Positions 33,822 to 45,208 of a stretch of 64,000 nt of DNA are shown piece after piece (within the stretch, counting starts at the first letter, position 1; every line of letters begins with the position of its first letter). The position numbers and the translations under genes were made by a program. The notes below the pieces were generated by a model. That model was given only the letters and a program-made list of their open reading frames with translations. It was not told the DNA's origin and ran no database searches. This DNA comes from Episyrphus balteatus. Its lineage: Eukaryota; Arthropoda; Insecta; Diptera; Syrphidae. The DNA is taken from positions 81,932,275 through 81,996,274 of the forward strand of contig NC_079134.1 of assembly GCF_945859705.1 (NCBI RefSeq), in the 5' to 3' direction.

Positions 33822-34906
33822 TTGTTTTTAAATATTCGAAATGACGAAGCAGCCAAGAAGAAATGTGCCCAAATTCAAGCTAATAATATGGAAGAACTAT
33901 ATCGGGAGCTAGATGAAATTTCTACCCCGACTGCTGGTGTTATTCAAAAGCTTCGACAAAACGTGAATAAAAGCGCAACCATCTTCAAAATAGCCGCTCA
34001 AAGAAGAAGAAATGCTCAAGAAATCTGTTCGCCAAAGCTCATTAACAATGCTCAAGGCCAACTACTTGTGGAAAACGACGAAATCCTCCACAGGTGACGA
34101 ACTTCTAAATGAACAATTTCCAAGGCTATACTTTCCAATATGTAGCTTCACCTAACTTAAGCAAAGTATCCGATGTCACAGTCGAAGAAGTTAGTGGGGC
34201 TGTAAAATACTCCAAAAAGGGACAAGCTGTTGGGCCAGACGAAATACCCTCAGAGTTTTGGAAAAAGATGGGAGACATTGGGTCCAGATGGCTCATGGTT
34301 CTTGTTTCCAAGCTTATACGAGGTGATCAAATGCCTAATCAATGGAGGAAAAGCTACCTTCTTCCAATATACAAAGGGAAGGGTGATACGCGAAGCTGTG
34401 ATAATTACAGTTCGATTAAGCTGATGTCACATACCATGAAGATCGTTGAGCGAGTCTTGGGTAGCCGACTGCGAAAAATAATAAGGCTATCTGATGACCA
34501 GTATGGGTTTGTTGCTGGTAAATCAACCACAGATGCAATCCAGAGTACAAGAATCCTTATGGAAAAACATCGAGATTCCTTGGAGGATTTGCATGTGGTA
34601 TTGGTTGATTTTGAAAAAGCATTCGATCGACAACCACGAGATCTGATATGGGTGGCCCTCAGACAACGAGGAGTTCCGGAAACTTATGTGCGGATAATTA
34701 TGGATATGTATAATGGAGCAGTTACTAAAGCAAGATGTGCAGCTGGAGTCACCGAAGAATTCGAAATCAAAGTAGGTGTACACCAGGGAAGCGTCTTGAG
34801 TCCTCTGCTCTTTATTACCGTTCTTGATTACCTGCTTGAAGGCAAAGTGAAGGACACAAAAGTGCATCAGTTATTCTTTGCTGAAGATGGAGCCATCATA
34901 AGGTAA
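33822..34906 (+). pseudogene. RTE-like reverse transcriptase, inactivated
   Basis: The linker (RRNAQEICSPKLINNAQGQ) runs to a stop at 34095. A second frame (34109-34906) has KGQAVGPDEIPSEFWKK, LPIYKGKGDTRSCDNY, QYGFVAGKSTTDAI, LVDFEKAFDR, KVGVHQGSVLSPLLF and LFFAEDGAIIR. These are RT motifs 1-5 in order. The catalytic pair that should read FADD reads FAED, so the second metal-binding aspartate pair is altered and the enzyme would be dead even if expressed. A stop follows at 34904. Confidence 0.8.
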
Positions 34907-35660
34907 GACCCAATATCCCTTCAACGAGCACTTGATGTATGGGTGGATGTTCTAGAAGGTAATGGGTACCGCATAAGCGCGAAAAAGACAGAATACCTAT
35001 GCTGCCCATTTTTTAACCACACAGGCCTATTCCGGACATTAATTTGAATTGTGTAGTGCTTCCCAAGTGTGAAAAGTTTAAATATCTGGGGTCTATGATA
35101 AATAACGAAGGTACTTGTGATGACGATATCAATCATCGCGTAAGTGTAGGATGAAGTGGCGGGAAAATTCTGCTATCTTCTGTGATAGAAAAATGCCCCC
35201 TTTGCTGAAAGGAAGGCTCTACACCGCAGTTGTGCGTTCAGCACTCACATACGGTTCACAATGTTGGACAATGTACAAAAAGTATGAGAGTAAGTTAACG
35301 GCAGCTGAGATGAAGATGCTTCGCATGATAGCAGGAGTAACAAAGCTTGATAGAATTAGAAGTACGAAGATCCGAGGAAGCCTTCATGTTAAAAATATCA
35401 TCTCCCAAAAAATTGAACACGACCGACTCAGTTGGTATTGCCATGTTCAAAGGAGAGATCCTGACAACCCCGTCAAAAAAGCAATATCATATAAAGTTCC
35501 AACACGAAATAAAAAGAAAGGTAGGCCTAAAAACTCCTGGTACAAGCAAATGCAAAAACACCAGCATTCAGTTGGCCTCAGAAATGGAACAATACAAAAC
35601 CGGGAGGCTTGCCGCCGATTTCTGAGGTCAACCCGGCAAACCTCACAGGCGGATCACTAG
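34907..35660 (+). pseudogene. RTE-like ORF2 thumb and C-terminal domain
   Basis: A KTEYLCCP-like block, then the frame from 35151 carries LKGRLYTAVVRSALTYGSQCW, MKMLRMIAGVTKLDRIR, SWYCHVQRRDPDNP and RNKKKGRPKNSW. The R/LxWYGHVxRR pattern is typical of the end of RTE and related ORF2 proteins. It lies directly downstream of the RT block in a different frame, and closes about 80 bp before the GAA-repeat tail. Confidence 0.75.
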
Positions 35661-35744
35661 TGTGAAGCAGATACGTGGGATAGTTATGATCCCCTCGACA
35701 TCGAGATCATAAAAGCCCCTAGCAAAGGAAGAAGAAGAATATAT

Positions 35745-36505
35745 TGAATCAAAAGTCAAACCATACTGATCTAAAACCGCTATCAATTTTAAATTTATTT
35801 AACTTCAAACCATTTGCTTGAAATTTCAAATTTAACAACTGCTTTTAAAATTCTCTCCTGTAAGTGTTGCTACAGGGGAAGCAAGTTTTCCAAAACTTAA
35901 AATAATAAAATCATTTACGCTCTCAACTATGACTGAAGAGCATTGGCAATAATTTCCATTGAAAAAAAAACATGCTGAATCCTATTGAAGAAGAAGATAT
36001 TAATATTAATTTGTACGATTTTATTTTTTTTTAAGTATCCGCCAAAATTGAATTTGCCTGGGGCGGCAAAAGTCCCAGGTTCGGCACCGCGTAGTATGAA
36101 TTTTCATTGAAGTTGTAGCTGTCAGCAAAAACAAAATGAATACCTGCTTGTATGTATTAACATTTCAACTGGAGAGTAAGCAGTAAATTATAAAAAGAGA
36201 TTTAATTCAGTAAAAAGAAAAGTAGATTTAAAATTAAATTAGACATATTTAGCTTACATCCTGAGAAAGTTAATCAAAAACAAGAAAATACGCATCACTA
36301 TCATTATATTGCCAGACGGTAAAGCCTAATTTCAAATTCATTTTTTTAATAAAAAAAAAGAAAAATCTGTAAAAAATGTATCCTGCTCCTAGAGGACGAT
36401 TTTTTAAAAGCTGATAATGTATCTTTTAACCTCAGTGAGTCAAAAATTTAGCCCAATTCCCAAACGGCTTAAACCCATCTATAGAAAACAAAAAGTTGCT
36501 TACTA
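35745..36505. other. Interval without gene; possible solo hAT end
   Basis: No coding region. At about 36049-36093 a GC-rich block (CCTGGGGCGGCAAAAGTCC and GTTCGGCACCGCG) resembles the ends of hAT-like elements such as the one at 10417-11827, but no partner end or TSD was found. Confidence 0.35.
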
Positions 36506-37676
36506 GTGGGGCGGCTTAGCATTAAAAAAAAAACAGGTCAATCGTGCACTTTGTGATAAAAGCATGAAGTTTACATCGTTGGTAGTACTCAATATAAGAG
36601 TTATTTTGAGATATTGGGCCACCTTGTACTTCATCCGGAAGGGAAGATACAAGAATTTTTCTGTGTTGCACTCGCTTTGTTGCATAATCGTAGTATAGGT
36701 AATAAAACATTTTTATTAATATGATTTAACGCCCGATTGAATAAAATTAATATCAAAATGTCTTGACCATCATGTAAAAAGTTATTGGACTCTTTATGAA
36801 TAGTCTTTTACTTCACAGAAATGATAATCCCAGGTGTAACCTCTGCAATCGAAATGAAATCGAAGATGTCAACCACTTCTTAGCCGTTTGTCCAATTCTA
36901 CAAGAACTCCGAAGACTTTATTTTTCCAAAAGCTTTCTCAATTACCAGGAAGCGAAACAAATTTTAAACGGAGATTGGATTGGAAGGACCTTTACAATTT
37001 TATTGATCATGCCTTAGATTACCGAAACAGTTTTTTAGAGTAAATTTAAATTTTTGAATATATGTATATTTATGTATCTTTATTTAAGATGTAACGAGGA
37101 AATGTATATTATAAACTTGGATATTATGCTTATTTAAATTCAATCTTTTTATTCGATTGTCTACATACATGATCTATTTATAAATTTAGTATATCTAATC
37201 TTAAACTTTCTTTTTTTATTCTCGATAAATGTCAATTTTCAGGCAGACGGCAAATATATTTTTTGCCATGCTAATGTTCTTGTATAATTTTTCAAATGTA
37301 TTTCGAGTTTTGATCAAATAAAGAATTTGTAATAATAATAATAATAGCCTTTTACTTAAAGAGCAAGAGCCAGAATGCACAAATTTTCCATATGGTGCAA
37401 TGGTACCATTTCATTTTGATATTAATTTTAATCGATCGGGCGTTAAAAGATACTTCGAAATCATGTATTATATTAATAAAAACGTTTCATTACCTATATT
37501 ATGATATGCAACAAAGCGAGTGCAACACAGAAAAACTGTAAAATTGTATCTACCCTTCCAGATGGAATAAAAGGTTGCCCAATATCTCAAAATAATTCTT
37601 ATATTGAGTACTACCAACGATGTAAATTTCATGCTTTTATCACAAAGCGCACGATTTTGTTGCTAAGCCGCCCCAT
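36506..37676. mobile_element. Foldback element with a LINE inserted in its loop
   Basis: GTGGGGCGGCTTAGCA at left and the inverse TGCTAAGCCGCCCCAT at right, flanked by TA (36504-36505, 37677-37678). The arms of roughly 270 bp share CGCTTTGTGATAAAAGCATG, GGGATA/TCCGG-type and GCCCGATTGA/TCGATCGGGC blocks in inverse order. It sits 62 bp upstream of the first Fak exon seen, inside the gene's presumed intron. Confidence 0.8.
36814..37342 (+). mobile_element. 5'-truncated LINE 3' end with TAA tail
   Basis: The 3' end of a non-LTR element: coding remnant with CNLCNRNEIEDVNHFLAVC, the C-terminal zinc finger of I/R1/Jockey-type ORF2, a stop at 37015, about 310 bp of 3' UTR and a (TAA)n tail at 37331-37345. 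The flanking AATAGTCTTTTACTT (36799-36813) and AATAGCCTTTTACTT (37343-37357) are the TSD with one difference. A TAA-repeat tail is known for I-type elements. It landed in the loop of the foldback around it. Confidence 0.8.
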
Positions 37677-37738
37677 TATACAAACATCCACGATAAAATG
37701 GTTGCATAAAATGAGTTTGGTATATGTTTTCTTTATAG

Positions 37739-38535
37739 GCTAAAACGAGGGTTCCTCCTCTTGTATTGCTATCAACTTTCAACTGCCCTTAGTTACTTAG
37801 AATCAAAAAAATTTGTCCATAGAGATATTGCAGCCAGAAATGTACTAGTCAGCACACCAACATGCATTAAGGTTTGCATTTTCAAATTCTTTCCAACGTT
37901 ATTAAATAAATTATTTTTAATTTTAATAAATTATTTGCAGCTTGCGGATTTTGGACTCTCTCGTTGGGTTTCAGATCAATCCTATTATCATTCAAGTATG
38001 TATATGCTTCCGATAAAATGGATGGCTCCAGAATCTATTAATTTTAGGCGATTTACTACCGCAAGTGATGTATGGATGTTTGGTATGATATATAAGTAAT
38101 ATCTAATAGATTTCTGAACTTATTTTTTTAATTTCTACATTTCAGGTGTTTGTGTTTGGGAAATTCTAATGTTGGGTGTGAAACCATTCCAAGGAATAAA
38201 AAATAACGATGTGATAATAAAGTTAGATAATGGCGAACGACTGCCATTGCCTAATAACTGTCCCCCACGTTTGTATTCCCTTATGTCGCAATGTTGGTCA
38301 TATGAACCTCTGAAGAGGCCTAATTTTAAGAATATCAAAGAAATTTTATAGTATGCAAATATTTTCCGAATTATAAAAATATTAAAAATGAATTCTTGTT
38401 TCAGTGAAATTTTGATTGAAGAAAAATTGAGTGATTCCGAAACTATGCGAAGAGAAAATCGAAGAGTTGCAGCAATGTCCTGGGGAGCAAATGAAAATAT
38501 ACCACCACCAAAACCTACACGCAATACTGGAAATG
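37739..38535 (+). CDS. Fak: Focal adhesion kinase, catalytic C-lobe exons (partial)
   Basis: Four exons read on without stops: 37739-37871, 37941-38082, 38146-38350 and 38405-38535, joined by short GT-AG introns in correct phase. They encode YQLSTALSYLESKKFVHRD with the HRDIAARN catalytic loop, the ADFGLSRW metal-binding segment, a paired SYY activation-loop tyrosine site, LPIKWMAPESINFRRFT, KPFQGIKNNDVI, CPPRLYSLMSQCW and a tail ending PPPKPTR, all as in Fak tyrosine kinases, which signal from integrin adhesions. The expected K-A-S-K-G-K before LPIKW is replaced by HSSMYM. The N-lobe (glycine loop, VAIK lysine) is not found upstream in the window, and no FAT domain is seen downstream. It could be the middle of a gene with huge introns or a gene fragment. 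A donor GTAAGT follows 38535. Confidence 0.85.
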
Positions 38536-39583
38536 GTAAGTTTTTTTCTTGCAGAGCAAATTCAATGAACTAAATTTAATTAAATTAAGTTTAACGAAGT
38601 AATTTTATTTTTAATTTTTAAATTTTAATTTTTCATCAAATCTGAGTCTGATGAAATCTTTATTTTTTAAATTATGATAGGAAAAATACATTCAGAACAA
38701 TCCCACATAATTTTCCCGTCTCAATTTGTTTAAAGGGATGGTAGATAAAGTCATATATCTCGGTGAATATTAGTAAGGTAAACAAAAATTCAATTAAATT
38801 TAAATTTAAAACAACTTACTAATGTCGTTTTCGATTGATTTCACTCAAGAACTCACTCATTCTTAAATCGAATGGAACAGATCAAGTCGCTTCCACTCAA
38901 TTCTTTTTTTTTGTGTTTGTGAAATTTCAAATGTCAAATATTGATTTTATTTTTTTTTCTTCCAAACGAAAAAATTATAAAAAATTATAAATCTGAAGAC
39001 GACGATGAAGAAGAAAATGGTAAAAAAAATGCATGCCATTGCACTAAGTTCGATTTATTTTGTTTACGAGACATATTGAAAAAAACCAAAATCTGCAATT
39101 TCCACCCTCCAATTTAATGACACTCCGCGGTTTTATCTTCTTTTATAACACATTGAACGATTCCAGCAATAAAAACCCATGAAGGTCTTTGTTCCTTATT
39201 GCTATGTTTCTTAACACGTTTTCAATAGCCTATTTCCTATACAAATAAGAGTAGGGAGGTTAAAAAAAATGGACCATATACATAATTGACCTGCAAGATC
39301 CACATTATTAATCTTTGACCTCTTCTGAACTCAAATCCATTGTTGAAACTCGGTCCTCATATTTTGCATACTCACTACCTCTAGCGCCTGCACTGGTTGG
39401 CGTTTACATGCATTGCAAAAACAACACGCAACTGCCCAAGCTTAACCAATTTGCGGATCGAATTTTGACGAAGGTATAAGTTTACGTTTCCTTTTCTCTT
39501 AGAGCGTACATACATCTGTTTGTCCAGTGATGATATTTGTGAAATTCTACTGCGGATTGTTTCGCTAAAAAACAAGACTATTA
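38536..39583. other. Presumed Fak intron or flank
   Basis: Begins with the donor GTAAGT. No further Fak exon recognised. It contains a Harbinger-like fragment near 38823. A minus-strand open frame at 39575-39381 has ordinary composition (SETIRSRISQISSLDKQMYV) but no domain I know. Confidence 0.4.
38823..38915. mobile_element. PIF/Harbinger-like MITE fragment
   Basis: Starts TGTCGTTTTCGATTG directly after TAA and aligns with the inverse of 11400-11495 through CACTCATTCT and CGCTTCCACTCAATTC. The opposite end was not found, so it is a truncated copy. Confidence 0.55.
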
Positions 39584-41611
39584 CACTGTGCTACAAAATA
39601 AAAAAAAAAAAATACACCCGAGAAATAACATAGTGTAGGCTGATTGTATGGTCGAATAATGCATAAAAATATTTTTGTTATATTTTTGGAACCCTCCATT
39701 TTTTTTTTATTTACAAAAAACCATTTTTACAGACCTTACGATGTAATCTATCAATATTTCAGTCATTTTTCTAATAACTCTCAATATGTTAAATGTTTTT
39801 AGAAAGAGGATTTCCAGAACTTTTGAATGATGTATATAAGTCTTTTGTTAAAACAAATTAAGTGTAGGTTTTTATCCCACAAATCTTGAAAAAGTGATTT
39901 TTTTCCCAATTTTTTCAACTTTACCCAATTTTTTTTGCAAAATAAAACAAACAAAACAATAAAATAAGGTTATATTCTGAAAGAATATACATTAAGGCAC
40001 AAATTGGCGTATTTTTTATTGAATTTGACCAAAACTGCGGAATCTATGCTATTTTTTCGTAAATAGAAAATGTGGCTTTTCATGATGTGAATTGCAAGGT
40101 GCACAATAGGGTGTTCGTTATTTTAAAATAATAAGAATTTCTATGCTCCTAGGATCTTATATGGTTGAAAATAAACTAAAAAAAAATATTCCCCAAGTTT
40201 CAAGTCTCTCCGCCAAGCGGTTGAAGTTTCTTATGGGAATAACATGGGGTTTCTTGGACCTTGTTCGATCAATTTTAAATTCCAGCCAAACCATTCGTTC
40301 AAAAAATTTAAAACTTTACAGACTCAAATTTAATAAGTGTAGCTATCATGTGAAAATTTTTCAGATTTTTAATTGTTATAATTTTAGAGATTTAGCTTGG
40401 TAAAAAAAGTCATTTTTTCAGACTTTTTCAAAAATCGCTTTTTACCCGTTTAATGCAAAAAATTTTAAAAACATACATTTTTATTCACAAATAAGCATAG
40501 CATGTATATTTAAAATGCAAATTCAATTCATAGTTATATAAAAAATTAGTTGTGTATTCATTCTTCAAGTCACATCGATATTCAAAAAACGTGTTCCCTA
40601 TTTAAGAAAAAGTACTGTAGTAAATAAATAAAAAACTAGTTAATTATATAACTTTGAATAAAATATATATTTTAAATATACATACAACGCTTATTTGTGA
40701 ATAAAAATGTATGTTTTTTAATTTTTTGACATTAAACGGGTAAAAAGCGATTTTTGAAAAAGTCTGAAAAAATGACTTTTTTTACCAAGCTAAATCTCTA
40801 AAATTATAACAATTAAAAATCTGAAAAATTTTCACATGATAGCTACACTTATTAAATTTGAGTCTGTAAAGTTTTAAATTTTTTGAACGAATGGTTTGGC
40901 TGGAATTTAAAATTGATCGAACAAGGTCCAAGAAACCCCATGTTATTCCCATAAGAAACTTGAACCGCTTGGCGGCACGGGTTAGAATTAAGTTAGAGAC
41001 TTGAAACTTGGGGAATATTTTTTTTAGTTTATTTTCAACCATATAAGATCCTAGGAGCATAGAAATTCTAATTATTTTAAAATAACGAACACCCTATTGT
41101 GCACCTTGCAATTCACATCATGAAAAGCCACATTTTCTATTTACGAAAAAGTAGCATAGATTCCCCAGTTTTGGTCAAATTTAAAAAACAAATACGCCAA
41201 TTTGTGCTTAAATGTATATTCTCTCAGAATATAACCTTACTTTATTTTTTTGTTTGTTTTATTTTGCAAAAAAAAATTGAGTAAAGATGAAAACATTGGG
41301 AAAAAAATCACTTTTTCAAGATTTGTGGGATAAAAACCTACACTTAATTTGTTTAAACAATAGACTTATATACATCATTCAAAAGGTCTAGAAATCCTCT
41401 TTCCAAAAACATATAACATATTGAGAGTTGTTATAAAAATGACTGAAATATTGATAGATTACATCGTAAGGTCTGTAAAAATGGTTTTTTGTAAATAAAA
41501 AAAAAATGGAGGGTTCCAAAAATATAACAAAAATATTTTTATGCATTATTCGACCATACGAACAGCCTACACTATGTTATTTCTCGGGTGTATTTTCAGT
41601 GTCGCACCGTG
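39584..41611. mobile_element. 2.0-kb foldback element
   Basis: The ends CACTGTGCTAC and GTCGCACCGTG are preceded and followed by TTA (39581-39583, 41612-41614), a 3-bp TSD of PIF/Harbinger type. Arms of nearly 1 kb (to about 40560 and from about 40620) are inverse copies with scattered differences. Mirror-image open frames (40143-40403 plus; 41060-40782 minus) arise only from the palindrome. Confidence 0.88.
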
Positions 41612-42781
41612 TTAATGATAAAACTTCCGAAAATTTTTTTAAATAGGGGTTATTTTGGCTTTTTAGCGTTTTTGTGAATTTGCAAACAAACGGTACACTA
41701 AGAAGATATAAAAATAACACAATTTTTATTTTCAGTTAAAAGCTTATACTTAACACACTGTAAGTTTGATGTTTCTTTAGTCAAATCGTGAGAAATCACA
41801 GTATAAAAGTGGTTTTTTTTTCAAAAAAAAAACTCAAAACTTTAATCTTAAAATTATTGCATAAGGAGTATGACTATCGAGTTGGTTTAAGATTTATTTT
41901 GTTGAAAAATATGTATTTTTAATACTTCGTAAGTATAATCCTCGTACATATAATAGCAAAGGTTTTGGAGCCAGTCAAAAACCATGAAAAATTACCAATT
42001 TTTAAAATTTGTTTTTAATTCAGGGATAACATGAAAATGACGTTTTGCTAAAGTTCGAATGCGGGTAGCGGGGAAACCTCGCAGCTTAAAATTAAATCAT
42101 CATGGATTTGCTTCTTCAAAGTCCTAGAGAACATCCCTACAAAGTTTGAGCAAATTTTAAAATGAGACAGCAATTCCGATTGAACGATTTCATACGGAAT
42201 GACATATTTTTCTGTAAACGGTCCTTGAAAATTGGTGTAATCGAGAGCGGTGAAATTTTTTTTAACTTTCTTATTTGACCTTTTAATAATGCAGCCCGTT
42301 ACTAGTTTTACAGATTCATCGACTTTCCCTGGATTCCGAGATTTTACAAATTGTATGCTTAATTTTACTCGACTAAACAGTGTAATCAATGGAAACAAAG
42401 TTACAAAATTGAGGATTTCATTCTTTTATTTTTAATTAAATCACTTGCAACTATTAGGTATCTGAATTAAAAACTTTGATACTTCTCATATTTTTCTGAT
42501 CTGCTTTCGATCCGAAAAAAATAAAATTTTCATACCGATACTTTTTTCGGTATGTGAAAATTTCTCGGAACAAATTTAATCATTTTTTTTTGTCTCTTCA
42601 TTCGTGAGAGATTGAAAAATATAATTCCTTTCAAAACTTGTTCTCTCACGAATAGAAATTCTAGATGGCGGCCACTCCTTCTAACAAATGGGGGGATAAA
42701 ACTATGTGGAGGTGTTCTGTACTCAAAATACCAAAAAAAACGTCATCAAACTCAGATTTAACTGAAACCTACCCATTTTTT
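41612..42781. other. Interval up to the assembly gap, no supported gene
   Basis: AT-rich. A 116-codon minus-strand frame at 42398-42048 (with ALDYTNFQGPFTEKYVIPY) has no domain I recognise. ATACCGATACTTTTTTCGGTAT near 42534-42555 is a small hairpin. Nothing else seen. Confidence 0.35.
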
Positions 42782-42981
42782 NNNNNNNNNNNNNNNNNNN
42801 NNNNNNNNNNNNNNNNNNNNNNNNNNNNNNNNNNNNNNNNNNNNNNNNNNNNNNNNNNNNNNNNNNNNNNNNNNNNNNNNNNNNNNNNNNNNNNNNNNNN
42901 NNNNNNNNNNNNNNNNNNNNNNNNNNNNNNNNNNNNNNNNNNNNNNNNNNNNNNNNNNNNNNNNNNNNNNNNNNNNNNNNN
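42782..42981. other. Assembly gap (200 N)
   Basis: Exactly 200 undetermined bases, a conventional gap size that does not measure the true distance. The duplicated gag fragment begins at its right edge, so a collapsed or misjoined repeat is possible here. Confidence 0.99.
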
Positions 42982-43025
42982 TATCAACACTTATCACTAA
43001 TACTTAACAAGATATCAAGCATGCA

Positions 43026-43331
43026 ATGCATCTGCTAACGGAAACCTATCGAGACGAAGCTCTTGATACGTTTATAAGAGGTCTTAGAGGCGATCTACCT
43101 AGACTATTAGGTATTAGAGAACCTGTAGATATCCCACAAGCTCAATATTTATGTCAAAAGCTTGAGAACCAAAACTTTCGATCACAACATGCTAATACTC
43201 CTAACAAAAAACCAATCCCAGAATTACCATCCCGTAGACCAGCCCCTACTACACAACAGCAACAATTTTTCTCATTTAGCACATATTCCACAATACCCTC
43301 TACAACGGTCCCAGTAGGTCTCACCTACTGA
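43026..43331 (+). pseudogene. Gag C-terminal fragment, copy A
   Basis: Encodes TYRDEALDTFIRGLRGDLPR and LLGIREPVDIPQAQYLCQKL, the end of the capsid-like domain of Ty3/gypsy-type gag proteins of insects, then a Pro/Gln-rich tail and a stop at 43329. There is no CCHC knuckle and no pol after it. Identical by eye to 45993-46298. Confidence 0.75.
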
Positions 43332-43734
43332 GATAGGAGGTAGGGTGTATGTGGTACACATTTCAAGTTAAGGCTGGTACCTATGTCATATTGGCCGTGT
43401 ATGTCATTTTGGACGTATTTCCCCTACCACACAAAAAACCTTTCTTAGTAAGCATAAAATATCAAAATATAATGTTTAACTTATTAGAAATTTTGTTATT
43501 TTATTTTCAACAACCTTTTATTACCCAGTGTATCTTTATTTGGTTAATTTCTTCATAAAAATACTCAAATAAAATTGATTCATACTACATGTAAAAATAA
43601 ATTATTTCAAAAGTTTTGATACCCCTTTTGGCAAAAGTTGCGAAAACGCAACGTGAATTTTCTGGAAATTTTTTTAGATTTCCTCTAATTGGGCCAAAAA
43701 CAGATAGTGTGTAAGATTTCAAGTTTCTAACTCA

Positions 43735-43955
43735 ACTGGAACTGGTAGCCGCCGGAAATGGGCTAATACCGAAAATCCAAATCCAACCGATAATACAAAT
43801 CCCCCTGACCTTAGCGGCATCCAGCTGCAATTTCCAAATCTTAATATGCCCCCTCCAAGTGGAAGTGCAACCGTAAATTACAGTAATAGAGTTATTGCCA
43901 CAGCAGAGCTCGAAAATCTGGTTACAAATATAGTTTCAAGAGTGTGTAAGGAACA
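43735..43955 (+). pseudogene. Gag N-terminal fragment, copy A, interrupted by hAT-like element
   Basis: Reads GTGSRRKWANTENPNP, PDLSGIQLQFPNLNMPPPSG and LENLVTNIVSRVCKEQC up to the inserted element at 43964. The frame resumes after 45003 with IVQTIINPHANFYKGIEQTI. It repeats at 46702-46922. Confidence 0.65.
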
Positions 43956-43963
43956 GTGTAACG

Positions 43964-44995
43964 CAGGCATGTCAAACTCAATGGTTACAAGGGGCCATAA
44001 CAGCGAGATAAAAATTTGTGTGGGCCGCAGAACATGTTAAGCTACAATTTTTATATGTAAAACAATTTTGTAAAAAAAAACAGCAAAAATGAGGAAACTA
44101 TTTTTTTTCATTTACCATTTTTTTCTCAGACCAAAGTTAGTTATTCAGGATTTTATAAGTAACTCATTCCTCTTAATGACTGAAATAACTGCTCGCATCG
44201 ACAGGTACCTACTGTGAAATTTGCAAACGATTTTATATGGCAGTTTTCAAGTGCACAAAAATACTTATAAAATCGGGCATTTCAACGAATTTGGAACTTA
44301 TTTCGGAGTCAAATTCGGCAATAATTCTATGTTTATGGAACAAATCGAAAAAAAATTAAGAGAACTTGTCTTTCAAGAATAATTCTTCAAGTCTTTTTCG
44401 TATTCAGTTTTATAGTTTAGATTTTTTGCGTAGTATTTTTGGTACGTCAAATCCTGGTTTATCTTCTGATGTTCCAAAAGAGGTAGGTTGCATTTGAATG
44501 CACATTTGCATTTGAATGTTGCATTTGTTCACATATTCGTTATTATTATGAATTTGACTCGCAGCTTTGAGTTTAACTCAATAAATGTTTTGCTACATCT
44601 AGGTAGGTATCATGAATTATAAACTCTGCAACCATTTTAGATAGCAAGACATGTTGGTTTAAAGACTTTTATCATTAAAAACTAACAAAATTCCAAAGCC
44701 CCAAAAGCCCAAAAAAAATCAGAATATTCGCTTCCTAGTTCACTTTAAGAAATCACATAACTTACCCTGATTTAAGACACGAGATCTTATAAAATTTACT
44801 ATTTTGTTTGGTTTTATCCCATATTTATTTGTTGATTAGGAAAAAAAGGAGGTGCATGTGTGTCAAAAGCTGTGAACATAAAATCTAAATTATAATCTTA
44901 AACTCAAAATTAATAAAAATGTGGACAGGGCCGGGCCACAAAGTTATTCGTTGTGGACCGCATGCGGCACGCGGGCTGCAAGTTTAACATGCCTG
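43964..44995. mobile_element. hAT-like non-autonomous element inside gag
   Basis: CAGGCATGTCAAACT at left and AGTTTAACATGCCTG at right are the TIR; flanks GTGTAACG (43956-43963) and GTGTAAGG (44996-45003) are an 8-bp TSD with one difference. Subterminal GGCCATAACAGCG, GGCCGGGCC and GCGGGCTGC give the GC-rich ends common in this group. 1032 bp, no transposase. Removing it rejoins the gag frame. Confidence 0.85.
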
Positions 44996-45003
44996 GTGTA
45001 AGG

Positions 45004-45204
45004 ACATAGTTCAAACAATTATAAATCCTCACGCCAACTTTTACAAGGGCATAGAGCAAACTATTGATGCCCAATATTCCGGGAATCTAAATGATCTCGA
45101 CAAAGTACCTGATATGGTACGGACACTAAGGGAATTCTCAGGAAACCCTGGCGAATATAGTTCTTGGAAAAAAAGTGTTGAGAGGATTCTCAACATTTAC
45201 AATC
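45004..45204 (+). pseudogene. Gag middle part
   Basis: The plus-strand frame with NPHANFYKGIEQTIDAQYSG, DKVPDMVRTLREFSGNPGEY and SSWKKSVERILNIYN, the matrix/capsid start of a gypsy-type gag. It is bounded by the hAT-like element at left and the piggyBac-like element at right; the frame continues after 45721. Confidence 0.7.
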
Positions 45205-45208
45205 TTAA

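Larger units (their letters stand above)
33822..35740 (+). mobile_element. RTE-like LINE, 5'-truncated relic
   Basis: Plus-strand ORF2 remnant without its endonuclease: linker, RT palm and fingers, and the C-terminal domain are present in three frames. The 3' end near 35740 is a GAAGAAGAAGAA run, a short simple-repeat tail as in RTE-type LINEs. 5' truncation is usual for target-primed insertion. No TSD was identified with confidence. Confidence 0.75.

Noticed and set aside
40143..41060. Mirror-image open frames in the 39584-41611 foldback (both begin MLLGSYMVENKLKK)
   Set aside because: The two frames are the same sequence on opposite arms of a palindrome, have no domain and end by chance; the arms are non-coding in design.
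42665..43000. Frames spanning the N run
   Set aside because: Undetermined bases cannot support a coding call.
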